Origin: Achatina immaculata
Lineage: Eukaryota; Mollusca; Gastropoda; Stylommatophora; Achatinidae
Assembly (NCBI GenBank): GCA_009760885.1
Contig: CM019707.1
Span: 36,298,234 to 36,362,233 of the forward strand
Reading direction: 5' to 3'
Length of the DNA: 64,000 bases
Shown piece after piece: positions 12,021 to 22,935 of this stretch. Below the pieces are notes generated by a model, which worked only from the letters and a program-made list of their open reading frames with translations, was not told the DNA's origin and searched no databases. Positions within the stretch are counted from its first letter, which is position 1, and each line of letters begins with the position of its first letter. Position numbers and translations under genes: made by a program.

Positions 12021-12755
12021 TGGAGGGTGGACAGAATTGTTGTCATGGCTACAGTGAAGGGTGGACAGAGTTGGTGTCATTGCTACAGTGAAGGGTGGAC
12101 AGAGTTGGTGTCATTGCTACAGTGAAGAGTGGACAGATTTGCTGCCATTGCTACAGTGAAGTGTGGACAGATTTGCTGTCATTGCTACAGTGAAGAGTGG
12201 ACAGATTTGCTGTCATTGCTACAGTGAAGAGTGGACAGAGTTGGTGTCATTGCTACAGTGAAGAGTGGACAGATTTGCTGTCATTGCTACAGTGAAGAGT
12301 GGACAGAGTTGGTGTCGGTGCTATAGTGAAATGTGAACATAGTTACTGTTATTGTTACTGTAGAAGGTGGTCAGAGTTGCTGTCATTGCTACAGTAAAGG
12401 GTGGATAGAGTTGAGGTCATGGCTACAGTGAAGGGTGGACAGAGTTGCTGTTATTGCTACAGTGGAGGGTGGACAGAGTTGTTGTCATGGCTACAGTGAA
12501 GAGTGGACAGAGTTGCTGTCATGGCTACAGTGAAGTGTGGACAGAGTTGCTGTCATGGCTGTAGTGAAAGATGGACAGAGTTGCTATCATGGCTACAATG
12601 GAGGGTGGACAAAGTTGCTGTCAGTGCTACAGTGAAGGGTGGACAGAGTTGCTATCATGGCTACAATGGAGGGTGGACAGACTTGCTGTCATGGCTACAG
12701 TGGGGTGGGGCCGGAAGACTTGCTGTCATGGCTACAGTGGGAGGTGGATAAGCAA
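12021..12755. repeat. 34-bp minisatellite
   Basis: About 21 copies of a 34-bp unit with the core GTGGACAGAGTTGCTGTCAT. It begins at the breakpoint of the preceding LINE fragment. Confidence 0.9.
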
Positions 12756-13004
12756 TGAATGTAACCGATATCCTGAACGCTCTCAGACAAGGCAGTTGAA
12801 TCCCCGACTCAAGCAACAGTTCTGAATCTGCAGCCATGAACAGGTTGCTGGAACATAGGGTCAGACGCGGAGCGGCCAGACAAGAGAGCTACAGCGGCAA
12901 GCAAACAAGACTGGTTAATCAGCACAGAACTGATAACATCAGCAGCCAGACTGTTGGAAATACTGAAGACGGGATCGGAGCACTTACGGACAACGAGGGT
13001 TGAC

Positions 13005-13035
13005 TGATAAGTTCTCGGCCTAAGGTACAGATTCT
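13005..13035. mobile_element. possible mariner terminal remnant
   Basis: GATAAGTTCTCGGCCTAAGG closely matches gataaattctcggcataagg at 37124-37143, beside a mariner transposase remnant. It may be a solo terminal repeat. Function not shown. Confidence 0.35.
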
Positions 13036-13094
13036 TGAAACACACAGTTGATATTAGGTGCATTTGTAGATCAGGTTAATGTAAGATTAAACAC

Positions 13095-13651
13095 CATTCA
13101 TTCATTTGCATGTCCCTTGCGGAACTTTGCCTACCAAACAGCATCCTGTAGGCCTCTCGGCTGTGAGCACGATGGCCTGCTGTTGATGCATCCATTTGCA
13201 GATCATCAACGATGTCTTGCAGCCATCTTCGCCGTAGTCTTCCTCTCTTTCTTTTTCCAATTATGCATCCTTCCAATACGGTCTTCTCTAGATTATCATG
13301 ACGTTTAATGTGTCCAAAATATTTAAGTTTTCTCTGTTTAATTCTCTTTACTAGCCAGCCTTCTTCAATATTAAGTTCTTGTAGTATAGATATATTTGTT
13401 CTTTTTTGTGTCCATGATATTTGAAGAACTCTTCTGTAGCATTTATATTCAAAGGCATTTTTGTGTTTCTCAGTTGTTTTGTTAAGTGTCCAGGTCTCAC
13501 AAGCATATTTTGCGATGGGAAAGATGCATGCCCTTAAAAATCATATTTTTGTAGTTCTGCCTGTTCCTCTCCACAGATTCTTTAGTTGTTTTACTTTCTG
13601 AAGAGCGATAGTTGTCCTCCTTGTAATATCCCTCATTATATCTCCATTATT
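13095..13651 (-). mobile_element. LINE A-family 3' part, interrupted by SINE-X
   Basis: On the minus strand it matches the last ~550 bp of LINE A, including EGCIIGKRKRGRLRRRWLQD and DDLQMDASTAGH. The 3' tail is a short ATGAATG-type repeat at 13095-13104. SINE-X is inserted at 13652. Confidence 0.88.
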
Positions 13652-13994
13652 GTGGGTGAAGACGCCCGATAATGTAATCAGCGACCCACAGCTGATATGC
13701 TAGCGTCAGGGTTAGCGAACTATAGCTGACCAAGACCCTGTCCCACCTCTCCGTGGTACCCCTATAAACAGGCCTAGTCTGGCTAACGGGGCAGGGATCA
13801 CCATAGTCCCCATGGTGGTGGAGTCTGCTAAAGAAGCATTGCACACCCCCTTGCGTTTTAGCTGTACTCCGGGACTGAAAAAGTAGCCGCCATAACCCGC
13901 TCCCACGCCGATACGATGCTGTGCCTCAACATCTCTACAGCATCGGCTGCAAAGAACAACAGCTCGCAGTTACAGGGAGTTCGTACAAGTACAA
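13652..13994 (+). mobile_element. SINE-X copy inside a LINE, with 12-bp target-site duplication
   Basis: Flanked by identical ATCTCCATTATT at 13640-13651 and 13995-14006. The left copy is part of the LINE A sequence (compare 23485-23500), so the insertion site is directly visible. The element is about 343 bp and ends in TTCGTACAAGTACAA. No coding potential. Confidence 0.85.
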
Positions 13995-14006
13995 ATCTCC
14001 ATTATT

Positions 14007-14465
14007 AGTTAATTTCCTGCACAACGTATTTTGTTTGATATGTGAAAAGTTGATGAGTTTCACACACATGTCCCGGATATTACTTGGGCTTTCACACGTA
14101 AGCTTAGATAAACATCAAATTTCTGAGATGATGTGGGAGAGTATTCGATATTGCGAAAATCGAACATGTTAATCCATGTCCCGATATCTGGTGCAGATAA
14201 TTCAGTATCGATTACCTCCTAGCGGGGTATTCAGTTTCATATTAGACCCGGTGTCTTTTTCCTGCCGGGACTCATTATGCACAGCAAACAGTGTCGGGTT
14301 CGAATCCTGGTGTGGAATAATGTTCTTATCATCGATTTCTTTTTTTTTTGTGTGTGAATATTCGGATAAAAAAATAATGAATCTTTATCTCTGGAACAGG
14401 AGCAATTTCTACAGGAGAGTTTTGAAGGCCAGGGTTCCTGGTGGTTGGAGCAAGCAGGTTTAGGC
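14007..14465. other. unassigned sequence with an isolated B-box-like site
   Basis: GGGTTCGAATCCTGG at about 14297-14311 matches the tRNA/SINE B box. No acceptable A box or tRNA fold was found upstream, so no tRNA gene is called. Confidence 0.4.
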
Positions 14466-14467
14466 TT

Positions 14468-14780
14468 GTGTAAGTGTGAGGGTCAAGACCCTGTCTGATT
14501 TGGAAGTCAGTAATCCATGTTGTCGTGCTAGTGTCAGGGTCTAACCATAGCTGACCAAGACCGTGTCCCACATCTCCATTAGTACCCCCAGTAACAGATC
14601 TAGCCTGGCTAATATGGCAGGGATCGCCACAGTCTCCGTGGTGGTGGAGTCTGCTAAAGGAGTACTGCACGGCCCCTGATTTTCTTTAAAGCTCAACACT
14701 GCCACTGAAAACAAATTGCCTCAATAACCCTCTCCACATCCGACACGATGTTGCGTCTCAAAATCTTCATCAGCAGTTTC
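14468..14780 (+). mobile_element. SINE-X copy running into a GAA tract
   Basis: Collinear with 13690-13960 (GCTGACCAAGACCGTGTCCCA, GTGGAGTCTGCTAAAGGAG and ACACGATGTTGC phrases). Its tail position coincides with the start of the 1.15-kb GAA array. Confidence 0.75.
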
Positions 14781-14784
14781 AGAG

Positions 14785-15251
14785 AGATAGAAGAAGAAGA
14801 AGAAGAAGAAGAAGAAGAAAGAAGAAGAAAGAAGAAGAAGAAAGAAGAAGAAGAAGAAGAAGAAAGAAGAAGAAGAAGAAAGAAGAAGAAAGAAGATGAA
14901 GAAGAAGAAAGAAGGAGAAGAAAGAAGAAGAAAGAAAAAGAAGAAAGAAGAAGAAGAAGAAAGAAGGAGAAGAAAGAAGAAGAAGAAGAAAGAAGAAAGA
15001 AGAAGAAGAAAGAAGAAGAAGAAATAAGAAGAAGAAGAAGAGAAGAAAAAGAAGAAAAAAGAAGAAGAAAAAGAAGAAGAAGAAAGAAGCAGAAGAAGAA
15101 GAAAGAAGAAGAAGAAGAAGAAAGAAGAAGAAGAAGAAGAAGAAGAAGAAGAAAGAAGAACAAAGAAGAACAAGAAGAAGAAGAAGAAGAAGAAAGAAGA
15201 AGAAGGAGAAGAAGAAAGAAGAAGGAGAAGAAAGAAGAAGAAAGAAGAAGA

Positions 15252-15282
<31 letters not shown>

Positions 15283-15942
15283 GGAAGAAAGAAGCAGAAG
15301 AAGAAGAAGAAGAAGAAAGAAGAAGAAGAAGAAAGAAGAAGAAAGAAGAAAAAGAAGAAGAAGAAGAAAGAAGAAGAAGAAAGAAGAAGAAGAAAAAGAA
15401 GAAGAAGAAGAAGAAAGGAGAAGAAGAAGAAGAAAGAAGCAGAAGAAGAAGAAAGAAGAAGAAGAAAGAAGAAGAAGAAAGAAGCAGAAGAAGAAGAAAG
15501 AAGAAGAAGAAGAAAGAAGAAGAAAGAAGAAGAAGAAAGAAGAAAAAAGAAGAAGAAAGAAGAAGAAAGAAGAAGAAAGAAGAAGAAGAAGAAAGAACAA
15601 GGAGAAGAAAGAAGAAGGAAGAAGAACAAAAAAGAAGAAGAAGAGGAAGAAGAGAAGAGAAGAAGAAAGAAGAAGAAGAAGAGAAGAAGAAAGAAGAAGA
15701 AAGAAGAAGAAAGAAGAAGAGAAGAAAGAAGAAGAAGAAGAAGAAGAAAGAAGAAGAAGAAGAAAGAAGAAGAAGAAAGAAGAAGAAAGAAGAAGAAGAA
15801 AGAAGAAGAAGAGGAAGAAAGAAGAAGAAGAAGACGAAGAAGAAGAAGAAGAAGAAGAAGAGAAGAAGAAGAAGAAGAAAGAAGAAGAAGAAGAAAGAAG
15901 AAGAAGAAAGAAAGAAAGAAAGAAGAAGAAGAAGAAGAAGAT
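14785..15942. repeat. 1.15-kb GAA/GAAGAAA polypurine tract
   Basis: Almost uninterrupted purine on the plus strand, mixing GAA and GAAA units. Mirror-symmetric polypurine of this kind is known to favour triplex (H-DNA) structure. The Glu/Lys/Arg frame on + and the Phe/Leu/Ser frames on - are artefacts. Confidence 0.97.
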
Positions 15943-15944
15943 TA

Positions 15945-16060
15945 GTACAACCAATTCCGGACGGGCGAGGGAACGCTACTGGATATGTCAGAAAAAGGGA
16001 GGGGTAGTAATCTTAGCACCTATGGACATATCCAGGGTGCAGTGAGGATAATCATAGACC
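15945..16060. repeat. dispersed repeat Z, copy 1
   Basis: Resembles 21985-22095. Both contain CACCTATGGACATATCC or a close variant, then a GTGCAATGAT-like stretch and 'accataa'. It may be the 3' end of a retroposon. Confidence 0.45.
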
Positions 16061-17610
16061 ATAAGTTTATACAAATATTTACTGGGCAGTGTTCAGTTGT
16101 TCTTCCAGTTTGTATCATCAGCATGAGGCCTTTCCGGCTACAAATCACTGAAAAAAAACCCCAAAGGAAAACAAAAAAGAGAAATAGGCAGGGGATAATT
16201 ATCTGAACAGGCCGATTCTGGGCAAATAAGGAAAAGAAAGGAAAAAAAATGAAATTAAACATAATAATGAACGCAAAGAATGAAGAAACATGGCCGCCAG
16301 CGGGTTTAGTGATTTCACACATACATGCACGTATAGTTTGCTATTTTGTGGCGCGCACGTTTAGTTTGCTATTTTGTGGTGCGCACGTATAGTTTGCTGT
16401 TTTGTGACGTAGATGATACTAAATGCTTCTCAAATCTCAGTGACTTTATGAGCGAAAAAAGGTGTCTTCCCATTAATCTTCTATCATGCTTTGCGGCTTC
16501 TCTTTTGTTTTCTATACACTCCGAGGAGTTAAAGACGTGTTGGTGACGGGCGTGCCGGAGCAACACACTGGGGGGGGGACTATCATCTGCATCATGAAAG
16601 TTGGTTAGTTACACTCCGCTACATCTCCGCTTCGTTACACTGAAATGCTCTATGTAACTTCAATAACCCAGGATCAGTAAAGCACTAGATTCATACACAA
16701 ACTTGAGCAATAACCAACGTTTCGGCTTCTATCAACTCCACAGTCGCGACCATAACATAGATCAACCATCACATAATTCCAAGCAGTTACAAGAGCTCAG
16801 GTTTATTGGTGAGACCCCATTTGCTGGTGCATAATGCCAATGGAAGTGGAATGGAAAGGCTGGTGATAATCACAACAACGTGAAATAAGTGTCCATGGGA
16901 CGATCTTTCTCACTACAAAACAAAATGTTAAAGGACGTTTCTAACTTCTTACAATAGAAAACACAACATACTTTCCCAGTCTGAATTCACCACTTGTTAG
17001 CAAGGACATTCTACCCTCATCTCTACATAAAAACTAAAAAAAAAAGACTGTCCTAAAAAGGACAAATTAACCAAATATGACAACTTCCCTACAAAGACAC
17101 AGACTACAGCCTAAACTCTACATTTTTGACAACCCAACTAAAAAGTACAAACTCTCAAAGAGGAATTTGTTTGATCCTATATTTCGAGCCTCCTTCTTTT
17201 GCCGGTCTCAGATGTTATTTTTTTTCTTTAAATTCTGCTCTTTTTCTCTGAGTCTCTTCCAATTCGTTCACATTGTGTACCAATACGTGCGAACTTTACA
17301 TCATTGATTCGCTTGCTGCGAAAGCCTATAATATTCCAAAATTAGCTCTCGGGTTGGGGGGGGGGTGTCTCTGGCTCACCAGCAGCGACGTCGACTGAAG
17401 CTAAAAAAAGGGGGCGGTGGGGGTTTCTCTGGCAAAGTGAAAACACTTAGAACATATTCTGGCCTAACTACCTCAAGAATTCGTCACTTAGAAAGATCAA
17501 GACATTAACTCTTTACATTCTTACGGCAGGTAATTGAAAATGGACATTTTATAAAAAATACTCTTAGATAATATTGGGCAAAAGAGTTGGGGGTCAATAG
17601 ATGCCTGCTC
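16061..17610. other. unassigned sequence
   Basis: Contains three tandem ~28-bp copies of ACGTATAGTTTGCTATTTTG at about 16330-16405 and G-rich stretches near 17355-17420. No gene recognised. Confidence 0.5.
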
Positions 17611-17614
17611 TGGA

Positions 17615-17790
17615 TGCTACCCAAGGGACCGTCCCAGGCACCCCCGAGCTGTAGATATGGGTACCTGGCCTTTTCTGGAGCTGTGAAAGGAAAAGGCGGC
17701 CAGGCATGACGCCGACCACATCACCCTCTAGGGCTGCTGACAGGTCAAGGAAAATACGGGCACTTAACACTATTCCAGGTGCGTACAAGA
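17615..17790 (+). mobile_element. tRNA-type SINE, 5'-truncated copy
   Basis: Matches the body of the minus-strand SINE at 30814-31082. Shared phrases are CATCACCCTCTAGGGCTGCT, GACAGGTCAAGGAAAATACG and GGGTACCTGGCC. The tRNA-like head is missing. Confidence 0.75.
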
Positions 17791-17989
17791 AAGGCTGGAG
17801 TATTCTCTGTGATAATGTGATATCAGTTTTCATGTTTTGCTGCAAAGATGATGGTTCGTTTTCTTTTCTTTAAGGCATAAACTATGCGTTCCTTTGTGTC
17901 ACATTTTTTTTGACAATGGCACACTTGGCGTTCACAACATACAAGCTAATTCCTAGTCATCCATAGGACCAAATTCACGGTAGTTCAGG

Positions 17990-18242
17990 TCTCAGCTGTG
18001 GGCCACACAGATCGCTCTTCATGAAAGGTTATTTTATAATCTAACAGCTCCTGGTCATGAAAGGTTATTTTGTAATCTAACAGCTTCTGTTCATGAAAGG
18101 TTATTTTGTAATCTAACAGCTCCTGGTCATGAAAGGTTATTTTGTAATCTAACAACTTCTGTTCATGACAGGTTATTTTATAATCTAACAGTTCTTGGTT
18201 ATGAAAGAGTATTTTATAATCTAACAACTTCTCTTCATGAAA
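17990..18242. repeat. 36-bp minisatellite
   Basis: About seven copies of a 36-bp unit containing ATGAAAGGTTATTTTGTAAT. It gives a 12-residue minus-strand repeat (DYKITFHEQKLL) that I treat as an artefact. Confidence 0.88.
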
Positions 18243-18424
18243 AGTATGTGTTGATATATGGCTTAATCTCTCTCTATGTGATCTGTACTATTATTATATC
18301 AAACATAAACTGATATGCCATTGTCAGTCCCTTTCTTTTAAGTTTTACTGAACTATTTACTTCCTTAAAAATTTAATCGTAGCAAAGATTATTACTGAGT
18401 TTTTGTTTTCTCTCACGTCAATGT

Positions 18425-18575
18425 TCGGGGCCCTCAGGTGTCTTAACTCTTTTATTTTTGAATCCCCGGGGGCCTTCAGAGTCTTAACTCTTTTATTTTG
18501 GAATCCCCGGGGACCTTCAGAGTTTTAACTCTTTTATTTTTGAATCCCCGGTACCCTCCAGAGTCTAACTCTTTT
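18425..18575. repeat. short ~50-bp tandem repeat
   Basis: Three to four copies around TTAACTCTTTTATTTTTGAA followed by TCCCCGG. Confidence 0.75.
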
Positions 18576-18704
18576 ACTTGTGAGTTATTTTCCAATTTTG
18601 TGCCAGAGTAAACTTCGATGAACAAGTTTGGCTGGGAGAAGCTGAAAGGAAGTTACCCCATAATTTAATTATTTACACTTTGCACAACTGAGGATTAATT
18701 CACA

Positions 18705-18912
18705 GGCACAGTCTAGCAACATAGCCAGTGCTGTTTAATCTGGCAGGCAAAATCTAGCAACATAGCCAGCGCTGTTTAATCCGGCAGGCAAAATCTAGCA
18801 ACATAGCCAGTGTTGTTTAATCCGGCAAGCAAAATCTAGCAACACAGCCAGTGTTGTTTAATCCGGCAGGCACAATCTAGCAACACAGCCAGTGTTGTTT
18901 AATCCGGCACTT
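18705..18912. repeat. ~41-bp minisatellite
   Basis: About five copies around TCTAGCAACATAGCCAGTG followed by TGTTTAATCCGGCA. Confidence 0.85.
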
Positions 18913-19883
18913 CTGAGGATATTCCCGAACTTCAAAGTTTGCCATAAACCGATAACAAGATTCGTTTCTGTCACAAAATTCACTCCTTTGTGCCCCTTCT
19001 TCCCTCTTCAAATGATCTTAATTTTCCATTGAATGACCCAACGCCCCCCCCCCCGGGCATAGCTACTCTCCACGTGACATTGTCCTGGCATCATCTTCAT
19101 TCCGTTCTTGCCATTGAAGACAAAATATCGTTCATCAAAGCTTTTCTGTATATCTTAATGTCGCTGACAACATTGTTCTTAAAAAAAAAAATCCCTAATT
19201 ATCTGTCGGGATATATCCAAGATCTCTAAATGCCAGGTTTATTTAAGAAATTTGGACGAGGAAAGAGAAAAAGATTTAAATATTTGATGGACGGGTGGTG
19301 GTGGTGGGGGGGGGGGGGGTTCCTTTGAAAAGCATTGATTGGACATCTCCGGGCATAAATCTACTTAAGAGCTGTCGACGCTCTGGAGTAACGCACTCAG
19401 CAGGCAACTCTCAGAGCGGGTAATCATGTGAGGGAAGTGCTATTTTGACGGGATGGCGGCGGTTTGTATGACAGGCCAAGGACCAGGCGACCTGGATTCT
19501 GCATCATAATCTAGCACTTTATTTTGCGTCTCTGGAAATTTTAGAATCGAAGTTTATCGACAGATTATTTCTACTGTTATTTGTTTTTTTTTTACTTTTT
19601 TTGAAGTCACACTCATTTGTCAGAGAGTAACAAGCAGTACAAAGATAGGGAACCAGGTTGCGGGAGGGAGTGGGTTGAAGATCCGTCACAGTCAGCTCCG
19701 CTCTAACAACGGGTACTTTACGGCTTGAGACAGCTTGTCTTGGATAGGGGGGGTGTTCAACGCGTGATTATAACAGCGCCCGCAGAGCCAGCGTTTGTAA
19801 TTAAGTTATGCCCTTTAACTTAACGAACTCGGGCATATTCAGCTTTCCCAGCCATTGCGGCTTTTTGCTGGCAGACAAGACAC
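18913..19883. other. unassigned sequence
   Basis: No gene or repeat family recognised. A G run occurs at about 19305-19319. Confidence 0.5.
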
Positions 19884-20378
19884 CTGTCTCCATTCCTCCC
19901 TGTTCTTAGTCTTCTCCTGTCAGTTGTCTCCATTCCTCCCTGTTCTTAATCTTCTCCTGTCAGCTGTCTCCATTCCTCCCTGTTCTTAGTCTTCTCCTGT
20001 CAGCTGTCTCCATTCCTCCTTGTTCTTAGTCTTCTCCTGTCAGCTGTCTCCATTCCTCCCTGTTCTTAATCTTCTCCTGTCAGTTGTCTCCATTCCTCCC
20101 TGTTCTTAATCTTCTCCTGTCAGCTGTCTCCATTCCTCCTTGTTCTTAGTCTTCTCCTGTCAGCTGTCTCCATTCCTCCCTGTTCTTAGTCTTCTCCTGT
20201 CAGTTGTCTCCATTCCTCCCTGTTCTTAGTCTTCTCCTGTCAGTTGTCTCCATTCCTCCCTGTTCTTAGTCTTCTCCTGTCAGTTGTCTCCATTCCTCCC
20301 TGTTCTTAGTCTTCTCCTATCAGTTGTCTCCATTCCTCCCTGTTCTTAGTCTTCTCCTATCAGTTGTCTCCATTCCTC
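19884..20378. repeat. 40-bp minisatellite
   Basis: About 12 copies of a 40-bp unit containing CTGTCTCCATTCCTCCCTGT, strongly homogenised (only agt/aat, ccct/cctt and gtca/atca variants). Confidence 0.93.
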
Positions 20379-20579
20379 AGTTGTCCACTCCCGAGGGCTC
20401 GTAGGTCTTCTTCTGCCAGGTCGTCGCGACACGGTTGTCTTAGTCTGTCTCCTTTTATCGCTTCGTATAAGGTCTATTTGTCTGTCTATTCTCGTCCGTT
20501 ATCTACAAGCGCCCGAGCCATCTCAGTCTGTTGTTTTTTCTTAATGATAGTTCTAAAACTGGAGACTGGAATAGCGTGT

Positions 20580-20940
20580 GTATTTCTTTGTTGTTTATAA
20601 TTTTCCATTCTTGCGATATAGGATTTCTGATCAGTCCAAAATTCATCTCAAGACTCAGTTTTCAAAGATCTGTAGCTGTGCTTCATCTTGTTTTGTAGTT
20701 CTCCATGTTTCTGATCCATACAAAACAACTGATCTAATCTGTGTCTTGTATATATTTAGTTCGGTGTTGAGTGATAGGATTTTTTACTGCAAAAAGTGTC
20801 CAAGGGCAAAATAATTGTATCCTAGCTCTAATCTCATCGATCACAATGTTGGAGCTATAGAGTAATGGCCTCAGGTATTTATATGAAATCTGTTTCCTTA
20901 TACCTTCTATTTAGATCTGATTTTCTTGTTCCTTGGATAC
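20580..20940 (-). mobile_element. LINE RT C-terminal fragment
   Basis: The reverse complement gives YKYLRPLLYSSNIVIDEIRA and KILSLNTELNIYKTQIRSVV, then LYGSETWRTTKQDEAQLQIF. This is the 'YKYLG...LYGSETW' block found C-terminal to the RT domain of non-LTR retrotransposons. A stop follows. The lineage is uncertain. Confidence 0.8.
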
Positions 20941-21006
20941 TTTGTGCAAATGATTAGCACGTGATTACAAGGAACATGAGCTAGGAATACTGATGTATGA
21001 GGCTGT

Positions 21007-21595
21007 GAGACTGATTGATTGATTGATTGATTGAACTTTATTTCAAAAGGGTTAAGAATTGGGCACGCAGGCCCGTCTGACATTCTACCCTTTATCATAT
21101 ATCTTTCACTCTGATCCAGACATTCTACAAATATGCTGTTCATATAACAAACATAACTAACATTGAAGCTGAGAGACATAAAATAAAACATTTACGTTTC
21201 GCTCTTAAACATTCACTCAGTACAGAAGTAACTACATACATTATAAATGACTATCTACTAAACAAAATTTTCGGGACTATTCAGAAAACAATTAATTGTA
21301 TTCGGTGTCTGTAAGAGCAGCTTAAGATAACTTTTAAGTTTTATAATTCATGGAGGCATGTAGTCGATATCAAATAGATATTGGGAAAGCTTGTAGTTGT
21401 AGGAAGAAGTATAATTTATATTTTTCATATAGGACGGGAGGGTATTCCAAAGATGAGCAGCAGAATAACTAAAGCTTTTCTTGTAAAGATCAAGTCTAGG
21501 TTTTGGAAGACATATGTTGTTCAAGCGTTGGCTGCACTTTGGGCTAAATTTAAACAGGTTCCATAGATAAGGCGGGGCATAATAATCTAGAGAAA
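21007..21595 (-). mobile_element. jockey/CR1-like LINE 3' fragment with (ATTG)n tail
   Basis: The minus frame at 21348-21590 contains NNICLPKPRLDLYKKSFSYS and AAHLWNTLPSYMKN, a C-terminal motif of jockey/CR1-type RT proteins. It is followed by about 200 nt of 3' untranslated sequence with AATAAA and a tetranucleotide tail at 21009-21033. The tail type matches the copy at 4570-4700. Confidence 0.8.
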
Positions 21596-21596
21596 C

Positions 21597-21740
21597 TAGA
21601 CTGAGAGACTGAGAGACTGAGAGACTGTGAGACTGTGAGACTGCGAGACTGCGAGACTGTGAGACTGAGAGACTGTGAGACTGTGAGACTGTGAGACTGT
21701 GAGACTGTGAGACTGTGAGACTGAGACTGAAAGATTGAAA
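21597..21740. repeat. 8-bp tandem repeat
   Basis: GAGACTGT/GAGACTGC/GAGACTGA units. It begins exactly at the 5' break of the preceding LINE fragment. Confidence 0.88.
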
Positions 21741-21808
21741 CTGAGACTGCGAGACAGTGAGACTGAACGAAGGAGGAAGCAGAAATACGTACCCGACAAG
21801 TCTGCCAG

Positions 21809-21881
21809 GGAACATAAATTAGATCGTAAAACGGGAAGGAACGTATGGTTCCTTCCCGTTTTACGATCTAATTTATGTTCC
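21809..21881. other. perfect 34-bp inverted repeat (hairpin)
   Basis: Arms 21809-21842 and 21848-21881 are exact reverse complements separated by the 5-nt loop GTATG. The stem includes GATCGTAAAACGGGAAGGAA. There is no coding frame around it. Confidence 0.95.
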
Positions 21882-21984
21882 TTCTGTCAGGCATCCTACG
21901 GTTCCTCTTGCACAAAATTTACGTTGAGCGGACATTCTCACGCGAGCCAGTCGGACACTTAAGTTCTGTATGTTCAAGCAAGCC

Positions 21985-22095
21985 GCAGGACGGGGATGGA
22001 TATGTTGGGGGGGGGGGGGGTTGGCTCTGGGCACCTGTGGACATGTCCGGAGTGCAATGATGATGATGATCTAGATCATAAACCATAAACCATGT
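21985..22095. repeat. dispersed repeat Z, copy 2
   Basis: See 15945-16060. Shares CACCTGTGGACATGTCC and the following GTGCAATGATGATG stretch, and includes a G15-type run at 22007-22020. Confidence 0.45.
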
Positions 22096-22479
22096 AGCCA
22101 TGTTATGTATCGAGTGCTGTGAGTTTTAGACACGTCTTCGTCTAATGAAGTCATGGTTGGATGGTTGGCTCGGATGGATGAACATTTGCGTGGACAAATT
22201 CGTTGAGATCATTTAGAGGTGGGGCTTGAGATATCCATCATTCGCCAACCCATCACTATCATGATGCACACATTAAATGCCTCGATGTTGTTCAAGAGCG
22301 GGTGTACTGGTTATTTCAGTGTTTATTGTTATCTGCAGTGACATGATATGTGTACTATGGACCTGGACAGTGTCCATCAGTTCAGGATTTGTTGTGGCTG
22401 TTGTTCTGTAGATGTTATATCGCGACTTCAAAATCATATCACTGTGGTAATCCTAGTTAGCAGACTAGACGATAACACT
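22096..22479. other. unassigned sequence
   Basis: No gene or repeat recognised. Confidence 0.5.
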
Positions 22480-22935
22480 CATTATAGCAAGGTCAACAAT
22501 CTGTTTAACATAACACTCCTTATAGCAGAGTCAACAATCTATTTAACATAACACTCCTTATACCAGAGTCAACAATCTGTTTAACATAACACTCCTTATA
22601 GCAGAGTCAACAATCTGTTCAACATAACAATCCTTATAGCAGAGTCAACAATCTGTTTAACATAACAATCCTTATAGCAGAGTCAACAATCTGTTTAACA
22701 TAACACTCCTTATAGTAGAGTCAACAATCTGTTTAACATAACACTCCTTATAGCAAAGTCAACAATCTGTTTAACATAACACTCCTTATAGTAGAGTCAA
22801 CAATCTGTTTAACATAACACTCCTTATAGCAAAGTCAACAATCTGTTTAACATAACACTCCTTATAGCAAAGTCAACAATCTGTTTAACATAACACTCCT
22901 TATAGCAAAGTCAACAATCTGTTTAACATAACACT
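22480..22935. repeat. 39-bp satellite, block 1
   Basis: About 11-12 copies of a 39-bp unit containing AACATAACACTCCTTATAGC and AGTCAACAATCTGTTT. It is continued at 25379-25588 and 28291-28385 after two LINE insertions. Confidence 0.93.

Noticed and set aside
14297..14311. tRNA gene suggested by a perfect B box
   Set aside because: No A box at the right distance and no cloverleaf can be drawn. Probably a SINE relic or chance.
14721..16007. Long frames up to 419 aa rich in Glu/Lys/Arg or Phe/Leu/Ser
   Set aside because: Pure products of GAA-type repeat read in different frames. No start context, domain or codon structure.
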